From Solirubrum sp044628455 (lineage in GTDB: Bacteria; Bacteroidota; Bacteroidia; Cytophagales; Hymenobacteraceae), in NCBI RefSeq assembly GCF_044628455.1, contig NZ_JBIYZW010000002.1, forward strand, positions 124,001-188,000: a stretch of DNA of 64,000 nucleotides, in the 5' to 3' direction. A program made the position numbers and the translations under genes. The number at the start of each line of letters is the position of its first letter. Within the stretch, counting starts at the first letter, position 1. Shown piece by piece: positions 48,334 through 56,346 of the stretch. The notes beneath the pieces were generated by a model. The model made no database searches. It was not told where the DNA came from and was given only the letters and a program-made list of their open reading frames with translations.

Positions 48334-49383
48334 GTGCCCCGCCTTTCCCTCGACGACTTCCTGACCGGCCCGCCCGACGCGCCCATTTTTGATGCGCGGG
48401 CGCCGCTGGAATATGCCCAGGGCCACATTCCCGGGGCCGTGAGCTTTCCCATCTTCTCCGACGAGGAGCGGGCCCGCATCGGCACTACCTACAAACAGGT
48501 GAACCCCGACCAGGCCGTGCTGCTGGGCCTCGACTTCTTCGGACCCCGGATGAGCCAACTGGTAAAACTGGCCCAGCAGCTGGCGCCCCACCGCGAGGTG
48601 CGCCTGCACTGCTGGCGCGGGGGAATGCGCTCGGGGGCCATGCAGTGGCTGCTGGAGCTGGCCGGCTTCAGGGTTCACCTGCTCGATAAAGGCTACAAGG
48701 ACTACCGCCGCTGGGCGCTGGCGCAGTTTGAGCGGCCCTGGCCCCTGCTGGTGCTGGGCGGCCTCACCGGCTCGGGCAAAACCGACGTGCTGCACGCCCT
48801 GGCCCGCCGCCAGCAGCCCGTACTCGACCTCGAAGGACTGGCCAGCCACAAGGGCTCGGCCTTCGGCGCCATCGGGCTGCCGCCCCAGCCCAGCACCGAG
48901 CAGTTTGAAAACGAGCTGGCTTGGCAGCTAAGCCAACAAGCCGCGGCCCCGCGCCTGTGGGTGGAAGACGAAAGCCGCACCATCGGTACCGTAGCCGTGC
49001 CGGGGCCGCTGTTTGAGCAGCTGCGCCAGGCCCCGCTGGTGGTGCTGGAAGTGCCGCGCGAGCAGCGGGTGCAGAAGCTGGCCGCCGAGTACGGCCGCCA
49101 CGACCCGGCCACGCTGGCCGCCTCGGTGCTGCGCATCCGCAAGCGCCTGGGGGGGCTGGCTACCAGGGAGGCCATGGCCGCCATCGGCGAGGGCGACATG
49201 GAGAAAATGGTGTCGCTGGTGCTCGACTACTACGACCGCACCTACCGCCACGGCCTCGAAGGCCGCCCCCGGGTACTGCGCGTGCCCACCGACACCTGCG
49301 ACCCTGAGGTCAACGCTGAGCGGGTGCTGGCGGCCGTGCAACAATGGCCTGAACCGGATTTTTTCCCAGCTCCAGCGCCGTGA
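48334..49383 (+). CDS. mnmH: tRNA 2-selenouridine synthase
   Basis: A 349-residue enzyme (SelU/YbbB) that replaces sulfur by selenium in 2-thiouridine at tRNA position 34, using selenophosphate. The N-terminal rhodanese domain has IFDARAPLEYAQGHIPGAVS and the reactive Cys in RLHCWRGGMRSG (Cys93). The P-loop LGGLTGSGKTDVL (about 143-150) lies in the C-terminal ATPase-like half. GTG at 48334 is chosen because it directly precedes PRLSLDDFL; the earlier in-frame region is the spacer repeat. SelD, which makes its substrate, is encoded two genes downstream. Confidence 0.94.
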   Translation: MPRLSLDDFLTGPPDAPIFDARAPLEYAQGHIPGAVSFPIFSDEERARIGTTYKQVNPDQAVLLGLDFFGPRMSQLVKLAQQLAPHREVRLHCWRGGMRSGAMQWLLELAGFRVHLLDKGYKDYRRWALAQFERPWPLLVLGGLTGSGKTDVLHALARRQQPVLDLEGLASHKGSAFGAIGLPPQPSTEQFENELAWQLSQQAAAPRLWVEDESRTIGTVAVPGPLFEQLRQAPLVVLEVPREQRVQKLAAEYGRHDPATLAASVLRIRKRLGGLATREAMAAIGEGDMEKMVSLVLDYYDRTYRHGLEGRPRVLRVPTDTCDPEVNAERVLAAVQQWPEPDFFPAPAP

Positions 49384-49772
49384 AGTTTCCCGTCTTGCGC
49401 GTGGCGCGTCCTTCCAACAACCTGACCGCGCTCCTGCCCTTTTACCGCGACGGGTTGGGCTTCCAGCTCATCGGCCAGTTTGAAAACCACGCCGGCTTCG
49501 ATGGCCTGGTACTGGGCCACCCGCAGGCACCCTACCACCTGGAGTTTACCCACGAGCCGGGGAAACCAGCTGGTGGAGCACCTTCGCCCGAGCACCTTCT
49601 CGTATTCTACCTGCCCGCCGAAGCCGCCTGGCAAGCCACCGTGCAACGTCTGCGGGCGGCAGGCTTTGCTCCGACCGCGGCGCACAATCCTTATTGGGAC
49701 CAGCAAGGCCTAACTTTTCAGGACCCCGACGGCTACGGCATCGTGCTGCAGCGGGCGGCCTGGGAACGGTAA
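49380..49772 (+). CDS. VOC (glyoxalase/bleomycin-resistance) family protein
   Basis: A 130-residue vicinal-oxygen-chelate protein. KFPVLRVARPSNNLTALLPF and YRDGLGFQLIGQFENHAGFD give the first beta-alpha-beta-beta-beta unit; LTFQDPDGYGIVLQRA the second. The Glu of HLEFTHE and the end of the second unit are possible metal ligands. The GTG start overlaps the mnmH stop, so it is translationally coupled to the selenium genes. A role in that pathway is only suggested by position. Confidence 0.85.
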   Translation: MKFPVLRVARPSNNLTALLPFYRDGLGFQLIGQFENHAGFDGLVLGHPQAPYHLEFTHEPGKPAGGAPSPEHLLVFYLPAEAAWQATVQRLRAAGFAPTAAHNPYWDQQGLTFQDPDGYGIVLQRAAWER

Positions 49773-49777
49773 CTTTG
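49770..49777 (+). promoter_or_regulatory. -7 promoter element of selD
   Basis: TAACTTTG matches TAnnTTTG and starts inside the VOC gene stop codon, 41 bases before selD. It may give selD an additional promoter. Confidence 0.5.
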
Positions 49778-49818
49778 CTGCAGGTGCCACTTTACCCAAC
49801 TTCGTAAACCTGGTTTAT

Positions 49819-50886
49819 ATGAACGCCGACCCTACTGCCGCTGCCGATACCATTCGCCTGACCCAGTACAGCCACGGCGCGGGCTGCGGCTGCAAAATCG
49901 CGCCCAAGGTGCTCGACCAGATTCTGCACACCACCGTGCCCCAGGCCCCCGACGCCCGGCTGCTGGTGGGCAACAGCTCGCGCGACGACGCAGCCGTGTA
50001 CGACTTGGGCACCGGGCAGGCGCTCATCAGCACCACCGACTTTTTCATGCCCATCGTCGACGACGCCTACGACTTCGGGCGCATCGCGGCGGCCAACTCC
50101 ATCAGCGACGTGTACGCCATGGGCGGCCGGCCGGTGCTGGCCATTGCCGTGCTGGGCTGGCCCATCGATAAGCTGGCGCCCGAGGTGGCCCGGCGGGTTA
50201 TCGAGGGGGGCCGCAGCGTGTGCGCCGAAGCCGGCATTGCCCTGGCCGGGGGCCACAGCATCGACTCGCCCGAGCCCATTTTCGGCCTGGCCGTGACCGG
50301 CCTCATCGACATTGCCCACCTCAAGCGCAACGACACGGCCACCGCGGGCAGCCTGCTCTACCTCACCAAACCCCTGGGCGTGGGCATGCTCACCACGGCC
50401 CAGAAGAAAGGGCTGCTGCAGGCCGAAGACGCGCAGCTGGCCCCGCAGCAAATGATGCAGCTCAACCAGCTGGGCGAGCCCCTGGGCCGCATTGCCGAGG
50501 TTACGGCCATGACCGACGTAACCGGTTTCGGGCTGCTGGGCCACCTGGCCGAGGTGTGTCAGGGCAGCGGGCTCAAGGCGGAAATCGAGTTTGCCCGCGT
50601 GCCGCGCCTGGCCGCCGCCGAGGCCTACCGGCGGCAGGGTGCCATTCCGGGCGGCACCCACCGCAACTGGGACTCCTACGGCTCCAAGATCGATGCCTCG
50701 CTCACCGAGGAGCAGCGCCACTGGCTGTGCGACCCGCAGACCTCGGGCGGGCTGCTGATCTGCGTGGCACCCGCGGGCCGGGCCGCGGTAGAAGCGCTGC
50801 TACAGGCGGCCGGGGTACCCGCCGAGCCGTTTGGCACCCTGCGGCCCCGCGCCGGCGCCGACGAGCCCTACGTACTGGTGCGCTAG
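49819..50886 (+). CDS. selD: Selenide, water dikinase (selenophosphate synthase)
   Basis: A 355-residue enzyme that makes selenophosphate from selenide and ATP. The catalytic motif is YSHGAGCGCKIAPKVLDQIL, with Cys23 in the position that is Sec or Cys in this family and Lys26 as the essential lysine. DDAAVYDLGTGQALISTTDF and AANSISDVYAMGGRPVLAIA form the ATP/metal-binding AIRS-like part, and TDVTGFGLLGHLAEV is a further signature. With MnmH upstream, its product is expected to serve tRNA selenation. SelA and SelB are not in this window. Confidence 0.97.
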   Translation: MNADPTAAADTIRLTQYSHGAGCGCKIAPKVLDQILHTTVPQAPDARLLVGNSSRDDAAVYDLGTGQALISTTDFFMPIVDDAYDFGRIAAANSISDVYAMGGRPVLAIAVLGWPIDKLAPEVARRVIEGGRSVCAEAGIALAGGHSIDSPEPIFGLAVTGLIDIAHLKRNDTATAGSLLYLTKPLGVGMLTTAQKKGLLQAEDAQLAPQQMMQLNQLGEPLGRIAEVTAMTDVTGFGLLGHLAEVCQGSGLKAEIEFARVPRLAAAEAYRRQGAIPGGTHRNWDSYGSKIDASLTEEQRHWLCDPQTSGGLLICVAPAGRAAVEALLQAAGVPAEPFGTLRPRAGADEPYVLVR

Positions 50887-51471
50887 GTGCGGCGCCTGCT
50901 ATGGCCCCTGGTGCAGCTGGCCGTGGCGCTGGGGCTATTCACCCTGGCCCTGCGCTGGCTGCTGGCCCTGTTTGGCCGGCGGCGCGTGGTGTTTGAGGTG
51001 GGCTACTGGCGCGGCGTGTATCTGCTGGCCTGGCCCCTGGCCTGCCTGGCCGTGGGCCTGCCCTTTTTGCTGAGCTTCCTCACCGACCCGCATCCGCCCT
51101 GGGAAGGTGGGCTGCTGCTGGGGCTGGGCGGCGTGGTGATGGGCTTTTCGCTGCCGGCTTTTCTGCTCCACGGCCAATACTATCTGCGCAACCGCCACAC
51201 CGCAGTGCTGTTCGACCCCAGGCAGAACCGGCTGGAAGTATACGAGCGCGGCCGCCCCGTGCCCTTCGCCCACGCCGACGTAGCCCGCGTCGACTGGGTG
51301 CGCTGCCGTTCGCCGCGCTTGTTCTGGAGCCCATATAACTACCTGCGACTTTATTTGCACGATGGCCGGGTCATCACCCTCACCTCCCTGCTCACTGAGC
51401 TCGAACCAGTAGCAGAATTCCTGCGCCATATGGCCCTGACGACCCGCAGACGCTGGTTTTGCTGGGCGTGA
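50887..51471 (+). CDS. Membrane protein of unknown function, PH-like C-terminus
   Basis: A 194-residue protein with a GTG start directly after the selD stop. Three hydrophobic segments are visible (PLVQLAVALGLFTLALRWLL, VYLLAWPLACLAVGLPFLLS and LLLGLGGVVMGFSLPAFLLH). The C-terminal cytoplasmic part (TAVLFDPRQNRLEVYERGRP, YNYLRLYLHDGRVITLTSLL) has the strand pattern of bacterial PH-like domains. No family firmly recognised. Zero spacing to selD implies co-transcription. Confidence 0.78.
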   Translation: MRRLLWPLVQLAVALGLFTLALRWLLALFGRRRVVFEVGYWRGVYLLAWPLACLAVGLPFLLSFLTDPHPPWEGGLLLGLGGVVMGFSLPAFLLHGQYYLRNRHTAVLFDPRQNRLEVYERGRPVPFAHADVARVDWVRCRSPRLFWSPYNYLRLYLHDGRVITLTSLLTELEPVAEFLRHMALTTRRRWFCWA

Positions 51472-51502
51472 AGCGGACCTGGCTAAGATACCGGCAATAT
51501 TG

Positions 51503-51510
51503 TATATTTG
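51503..51510 (+). promoter_or_regulatory. -7 promoter element of the histidine kinase gene
   Basis: TATATTTG, matching TAnnTTTG, 42 bases before the start at 51553. Confidence 0.6.
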
Positions 51511-51552
51511 CCGGATGCCTGGTTTCGTAGCCCGGCCCGATCCGTCCGTCTC

Positions 51553-53448
51553 ATGCGGTTGCTTCCGCTGATCTTGCTACTGCTTGTTGCCCGTGTTTCC
51601 TGGTCTCAGGATACGCTGGGCACCGTGCGCCTGCGCCAGCAACTGGCCGCCCGTCCCGCCGATACGGCCCGGGTGCGCCTGCTCAGCAGCCTGTGCTACG
51701 CCCTGCACGACGTAGCGCCGCTGCGGGGCCTGACCTACGGCGAGCAGGCCGTGACTTTGGCCCGCAGCACCGACGACCAACCCGGTTTGCTGCGCGCGCT
51801 GCTGTACCTGAGCAGCTGCTACGCCAACCTGTCGGACGGTCCGCAGGCCCTCAAGCTGCAGCAGGAGGCCCTGACGCTGGCCCGCGCCCAGCAAAACCAC
51901 GACGCCATTGTGCGGGCCTTTGCCGGTATCGGCAGCATTCACCACGAGCGCAACGACACGGTGAGTGCCTGGCGCAACTACCGGCAGGCCCTCACCCGCA
52001 TGCACCGCCCCGGGGTTAGTACCCGCACCCAATTGATGCTGCTGGGCAACCTGGGCACCATGCTCTCCTACATGGGCCGCTACAACGAAGGCCTGGCCTA
52101 CACCCGCCAGGCCATGCTGCTGGCCAACCGCAGCGGCGACAAAGCAGGGGAATCGATGTACGTGGCCAACCTCGGCAAGTACTACCTGCTGCAGGAGCGC
52201 TACGACATTGCCGAGGGCCTGCTGCGCAAAGCCCTAAACATCAGCCAGCCGTTGCGCACGCCGCGCTACCAGACCAGTCAGCTCGAGCTGCTGGCCACCG
52301 TGCTGCTGCTGCGCGACCAGCCCGACGAGGCCGAGCAGTACACCCGCCAGGCTCTGGGCATTGCCCGCCGCATCGGCTACCAGGAGCGCATTCTGGATGC
52401 TTACAACCTGTTGGCCAACATCAGCGTGCACCGCCGCGACTTCGAGCAGGCCTACGACTGGCAGCTGCGCTTTCAACAGCTGAACGACTCGCTCAACAGC
52501 CGCAGTCGCCTGAACACGCTCACCTCCCTGCAAACGCGCTACGAAACCCACGAAAAGGAAAACCAGATTCGCCTGCTCACCCAGCAGGGCCAGCTCCAGC
52601 AAGTGCGCAACCGCGAGCTGTGGGTAGTGGTGGGCGCCCTGCTGCTGGGCCTGGTGGGCGCCGGCGTGTTCTACGGCAAGCTGCGCCGCAGCCAGCACGC
52701 GCTGGCGGCCAACCACGCCGCCCTAGCCCGCGCCACCGAGCAAACCCGCCAGCTGTCGGCCAGCAAAGACCGCCTGTACTCCATCGTGGCGCACGACCTG
52801 CGCGGGCCGGTGACTTCCTTTGTGGGCGTGACGGAGCTGATTGACTTCTACCTGCGCACCGGCGACGAGCAGGGCCTCAAGCGCCTGCCCAAGCAGGTGC
52901 GGCAGTCGGCCCACAACCTCAACCACCTGCTCGACAACCTGCTGAACTGGGCCGTGAGCCAGACCGGGGAGCTGGCCTTTCAGCCCGAGCCGCTGCCCGT
53001 GGCGCCCCTGCTCGACAGCGCCGTGGAGCTGTACCGCACCACCGCCGAAGCGCGCCAGATTACCGTGACGACCACCGACCCCGAGCACCTGGCCGTGCGC
53101 GCCGACGCCAACATGACGCGCACCATCCTGCGCAACCTACTGGCCAATGCCCTCAAGTTCACGCCCGTGGGCGGGGCCGTGCAGCTCACCGCCGAAACCA
53201 CGCCCGACGGCCGGTTCGTGGTGCTGAGCGTCATCGACACCGGCCCTGGCATCGCGCCCGAGCACCTGGCCCAGCTGCTGAGCCCCGATTCAGGCAAGGC
53301 CCGGCCCCTGGTAAGTGGGGCGCGCAGCGGCACGGGCCTGGGCTTGCCGCTGTGCCGCGCCTTTGCCGAGCGGCAGGGCGGCAGCCTCGACATCCGCAGC
53401 ACCCCCGGCCACGGTACGCACGTGCGGGTGCAGCTTCCCCGGGCGTAG
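51553..53448 (+). CDS. TPR-containing sensor histidine kinase
   Basis: A 631-residue kinase. A signal peptide (LMRLLPLILLLLVARVSWSQ region) is followed by about seven TPR-like units (for example AGESMYVANLGKYYLLQERY and PDEAEQYTRQALGIARRIGY). Next come a short coiled coil, a membrane helix (LWVVVGALLLGLVGAGVFYG), and the kinase core: H-box YSIVAHDLRGPVTSFVGVTE (His414), N-box RNLLANALKFTP, and ATP lid IDTGPGIAPEHL, GTGLGLPLCRAF. The TPRs are thus expected outside the cytoplasmic membrane. No response regulator gene is adjacent, so the partner is unknown. Confidence 0.93.
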   Translation: MRLLPLILLLLVARVSWSQDTLGTVRLRQQLAARPADTARVRLLSSLCYALHDVAPLRGLTYGEQAVTLARSTDDQPGLLRALLYLSSCYANLSDGPQALKLQQEALTLARAQQNHDAIVRAFAGIGSIHHERNDTVSAWRNYRQALTRMHRPGVSTRTQLMLLGNLGTMLSYMGRYNEGLAYTRQAMLLANRSGDKAGESMYVANLGKYYLLQERYDIAEGLLRKALNISQPLRTPRYQTSQLELLATVLLLRDQPDEAEQYTRQALGIARRIGYQERILDAYNLLANISVHRRDFEQAYDWQLRFQQLNDSLNSRSRLNTLTSLQTRYETHEKENQIRLLTQQGQLQQVRNRELWVVVGALLLGLVGAGVFYGKLRRSQHALAANHAALARATEQTRQLSASKDRLYSIVAHDLRGPVTSFVGVTELIDFYLRTGDEQGLKRLPKQVRQSAHNLNHLLDNLLNWAVSQTGELAFQPEPLPVAPLLDSAVELYRTTAEARQITVTTTDPEHLAVRADANMTRTILRNLLANALKFTPVGGAVQLTAETTPDGRFVVLSVIDTGPGIAPEHLAQLLSPDSGKARPLVSGARSGTGLGLPLCRAFAERQGGSLDIRSTPGHGTHVRVQLPRA

Positions 53449-53556
53449 CATAACCCCAGCGGCTTTGTTCCGCCGGTCCAGCGCCCAAAACCGCCCGGGC
53501 ACCGGCTGCACCCGAGTCGGTCGCGCCGTTTGCCCGACGTTGTCGACCTTTGCGCC

Positions 53557-54333
53557 ATGCTACCGCTTCACTACCGCGAATCGGGCCAGGGCCGCCCGCT
53601 GGTTATTCTCCACGGCCTCTTCGGCACCCTCGACAACTGGCAAAGCCTGGCCCGGCGCTGGGCCGAGCGCTTCCGCGCCGTGGCCGTGGACTTGCGCAAC
53701 CACGGCCGCTCGCCCCACCACGACGAGCACAGCTACGAGTTGATGGCCCAGGACGTGCTGGGCTTGTTCGACCAGTTGCAGCTCGGCCCCGAAACTACCC
53801 TGATGGGCCACAGCATGGGCGGCAAGGTGGCCATGCGCTTTGCCCTCGACTACCCCGACCGCCTGGCCAAGCTGGTGGTACTCGACATTGCTCCGCGCCG
53901 CTCGTCGATGGAGCACCAAGACAACATCCTGGACGGCCTGCGGGCCGTGGAGCTGGCCACGCTGCAAAGCCGCCAGCAGGCCGACGAAGCCTTGGCCCAA
54001 CACATTCCCCAGCCCGACGTGCGGCAATTTCTGCTCAAGAACCTGTACCGCCGCGAAGACAACTCCTTTGCCTGGCGCCCCAACCTGGCCGTCCTCGCCG
54101 AAGACCTGACAGCCGTCGGCGCCGAAGTCACCGCCGCACAGCCCTTCCTGAAGCCGGCTCTGTTCATCCGCGGCGGCAAGTCCAACTACATCAGCCCCGA
54201 AGACAAGCTGCACGGCATTCCAACCCTGTTTCCCAACTCGCAGGTGGAAACGGTGGTTGATGCTGGGCACTGGGTGCACGCCGAGAAACCCGAGGAAGTT
54301 TTCGGGCTGGTGCAGGCCTTCGTGGGTAATTAA
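53557..54333 (+). CDS. Alpha/beta hydrolase (YbfF-like esterase)
   Basis: A 258-residue hydrolase. LVILHGLFGTLDNWQSLARR has the oxyanion-hole motif, TLMGHSMGGKVAMRFALDYP the nucleophilic Ser, FIRGGKSNYISPEDK the acid region and VVDAGHWVHAEKP the catalytic His. These match the YbfF/ABHD11-type esterases. The ATG at 53557 is chosen. It follows a CGACCTTTG sequence (53544-53552), one base off the -7 consensus, by only four bases, so it too may have almost no leader. Confidence 0.92.
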   Translation: MLPLHYRESGQGRPLVILHGLFGTLDNWQSLARRWAERFRAVAVDLRNHGRSPHHDEHSYELMAQDVLGLFDQLQLGPETTLMGHSMGGKVAMRFALDYPDRLAKLVVLDIAPRRSSMEHQDNILDGLRAVELATLQSRQQADEALAQHIPQPDVRQFLLKNLYRREDNSFAWRPNLAVLAEDLTAVGAEVTAAQPFLKPALFIRGGKSNYISPEDKLHGIPTLFPNSQVETVVDAGHWVHAEKPEEVFGLVQAFVGN

Positions 54334-54358
54334 TAATTCATAATTATTAATTAATAAT
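54328..54358. repeat. Mirrored-word spacer repeat (TAATTAATAATT class)
   Basis: AATTAATAATT (54328-54338) pairs perfectly with AATTATTAATT (54342-54352) around a 3-base loop, with another TAATAATTA overlapping. The left arm contains the hydrolase stop codon. The word is the same as at 11146-11177. Confidence 0.8.
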
Positions 54359-54364
54359 TACCCC

Positions 54365-55066
54365 ATGACCCTCTACCTGATTCCCACCGTGCTGGCCGAC
54401 GACACCGCCGCGCAGGTGCTGCCGCCGCAGGTAGCAGAGCGCGTGGCGGCCCTGCGCTACTTTCTAGTGGAAAATGCCCGCACCGCCCGGCGCTTCATTA
54501 AGCAGGTGGCGCCCGCGCAGGTTATCGAGGAGCTGCGCATCAGCGTCATCGACAAGGACTCTTCCGACGCGCAGGTGCGGGCGGCGCTGCAGCTAATGCA
54601 GAAAGAAGGACTGGACGCGGGCGTATTGTCGGAAGCGGGCTGCCCTGGCATTGCCGACCCGGGCGCCCTGCTGGCCCGCGAGGCGCACCGCCTGGGCATC
54701 CAGGTAGTACCGCTGGTGGGCCCCTCCAGCCTATTGCTGGCGCTGATGGGCTCGGGCCTCAACGGGCAGAGCTTCGCCTTTCACGGCTACCTGCCCATTG
54801 AGAGGGCCAAGCGCGCCGCCGCCATCAAGCAGCTGGAGCGCACGGCCCTGCAGCAGCACCAAACCCAGCTGTTCATTGAAACGCCCTACCGCAACGGCCC
54901 GCTGCTGGAGGATTTGCTTTTCAACCTGCAGCCCAGCACGCGCCTGTGCATTGCCGCCAGCCTGACCGCTCCCAACGAGTACCTGCGCACCGACACCGTC
55001 GCTGGGTGGAAAGGCCAGCTGCCCGACATTCATAAGCAACCCGCGGTGTTTCTGATTGGCGCCTAG
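54365..55066 (+). CDS. SAM-dependent methyltransferase, RsmI-like (tetrapyrrole methylase fold)
   Basis: A 233-residue enzyme of the COG0313 type. LYLIPTVLADDTAAQVLPPQ at the start and FLVENARTARRFIKQV are typical. VLSEAGCPGIADPGALLARE is the SAM-site motif (SDAGxPGIxDPG in RsmI), followed by PLVGPSSLLLALMGSGLNGQ and FIETPYRNGPLLEDL. RsmI methylates the ribose of C1402 of 16S rRNA. This protein is about 50 residues shorter than RsmI and lacks its C-terminal domain, so its substrate may differ. Confidence 0.88.
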   Translation: MTLYLIPTVLADDTAAQVLPPQVAERVAALRYFLVENARTARRFIKQVAPAQVIEELRISVIDKDSSDAQVRAALQLMQKEGLDAGVLSEAGCPGIADPGALLAREAHRLGIQVVPLVGPSSLLLALMGSGLNGQSFAFHGYLPIERAKRAAAIKQLERTALQQHQTQLFIETPYRNGPLLEDLLFNLQPSTRLCIAASLTAPNEYLRTDTVAGWKGQLPDIHKQPAVFLIGA

Positions 55067-55109
55067 CACTTATCACGCCGCCTGCGACGTGTTTCCGCCT
55101 AAGTTCTGT

Positions 55110-55143
55110 AGCTGCTCCCAGTCCGGGAGCAGCTTTTTTTTTT
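55110..55143 (+). terminator. Strong intrinsic terminator
   Basis: AGCTGCTCCC (55110-55119) and GGGAGCAGCT (55125-55134), a perfect 10-bp stem with a 5-base loop, followed by nine T. Confidence 0.95.
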
Positions 55144-55239
55144 CGGCGCCGTGGGGGTATTGCGGCCCGGGAGTATCTACCTGTCGAAGCTCCGGCGGGC
55201 TTCCTCTGATTGTCATACCCACCCCACTCCCTTACGACT

Positions 55240-56256
55240 ATGAAAGCAAGCTTTTCCCTCGCCCTCCTTTTCCTTTCTGCCCAGGCCGCGCTGGCCCAAA
55301 CCGAACCGGCGGAACTGCCCGAACTTAAAACCCGGCCTTTCCAGCTCAGCCTGCTGCCGCCGCTGAGCACCAACGGCCTGGAAGCGGGGCGGGTGGTCAA
55401 CCGCATGTCGCTGAACCTGTTCGGCGGCTACAACGGCGGTGTGCAGGGCTTTGAAGCCGGCGGCTTCTTCAACCTCAACAAGCACGACGTACAGGGCTGC
55501 CAGCTGGCCGGCTTCGTCAACGGCACCGGCGGCGCGGTGGCGGGCGCTCAGTTGGCGGGCTTCGTCAATGCCAATGCCGGCCCGGCCCAAGGCCTGCAGG
55601 CGGCTGGCTTCGGCAACGTCAGCCGCGGCGGGCAGGTGGTGCAGCTCGGCGGCTTCTTCAACGTGGCCCAGACAGCCAAGGCCCAGGTAGCGGGGTTTGT
55701 CAACGTCGCCCGCCGCGTCGAGGGCCTGCAACTGGGCTTTATCAACATCTGCGACTCCACCAGCGGCGTGCCCATCGGCTTCATCAACGTGGTACGCCGG
55801 GGCGGGCTGCGCCAGTTCGAGCTGGCGGCTTCCGACGCGCTGCATACCACCGTATCGTTCAAGCTGGGCACGCCCCGGTTGTACACGGTAGTGGCCGTGG
55901 GCCGGCAGTTTGACTCGCGCTTCCACTGGGGCTATGGCCTGGGCCTGGGTACGCAGCAGCCGCTGGGCCGCAGTTGGGCGCTGAGCCACGAGCTGCGTTG
56001 CTACTCCATGACCAACAAGTACTTCAACTCCGACCGCCTGGATTTGCTGGCCCAGTACCGCCCCACCCTGAGCCGGCAGCTGGCCTCGCACCTGAGCGTG
56101 TTCGTGGGCCCAAGCGTGAACGTGTCCATTGCCGACCGCGCCACCGATGGGCAACCCGGCAGCCGCCTCAACATTCCCTACTCGCTCTACGAAAATGAGG
56201 GCAGCCGCACCCGCGTCGTCGGGTGGATCGGGGCCACGGCGGGCATCAGCCTGTAG
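55240..56256 (+). CDS. Exported protein with GFxN-type repeats
   Basis: A 338-residue protein. After a signal peptide (FSLALLFLSAQAALAQ), residues about 65-190 consist of 7-8 imperfect units of roughly 18-24 residues, with a core like VQGxQLAGFVN (QGFEAGGFFN, QGCQLAGFVN, AGAQLAGFVN, QGLQAAGFGN, QVVQLGGFFN, AKAQVAGFVN, EGLQLGFIN, VPIGFIN). The pattern recalls surface-repeat proteins annotated as LA_2272-like, from memory. The C-terminal part (about 200-338) alternates strands like an outer-membrane barrel and ends TAGISL. Function unknown. Confidence 0.85.
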   Translation: MKASFSLALLFLSAQAALAQTEPAELPELKTRPFQLSLLPPLSTNGLEAGRVVNRMSLNLFGGYNGGVQGFEAGGFFNLNKHDVQGCQLAGFVNGTGGAVAGAQLAGFVNANAGPAQGLQAAGFGNVSRGGQVVQLGGFFNVAQTAKAQVAGFVNVARRVEGLQLGFINICDSTSGVPIGFINVVRRGGLRQFELAASDALHTTVSFKLGTPRLYTVVAVGRQFDSRFHWGYGLGLGTQQPLGRSWALSHELRCYSMTNKYFNSDRLDLLAQYRPTLSRQLASHLSVFVGPSVNVSIADRATDGQPGSRLNIPYSLYENEGSRTRVVGWIGATAGISL

Positions 56257-56261
56257 TGAAA

Positions 56262-56332
56262 GTGACAAGTAACAGGCGACACGTGACAGGTCCGTAGCAC
56301 CAGCTTGTCACGTGCGGCCTGTTACTTGTTAC
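56262..56332. repeat. Mirrored-word spacer repeat (GTGACAAGTAACAGG class)
   Basis: A 27-base arm (56262-56288, GTGACAAGTAACAGG...) pairs with 56306-56332 with three mismatches, around a 17-base loop, between convergent genes. The word is related to the 11482-11542 repeat upstream of murQ. Confidence 0.85.
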
Positions 56333-56346
56333 CACAGTGTACCCTG

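Noticed and set aside
49819..50886. A selenocysteine codon in selD
   Set aside because: The catalytic position is TGC (Cys), with no in-frame TGA; no SECIS-like element is needed.
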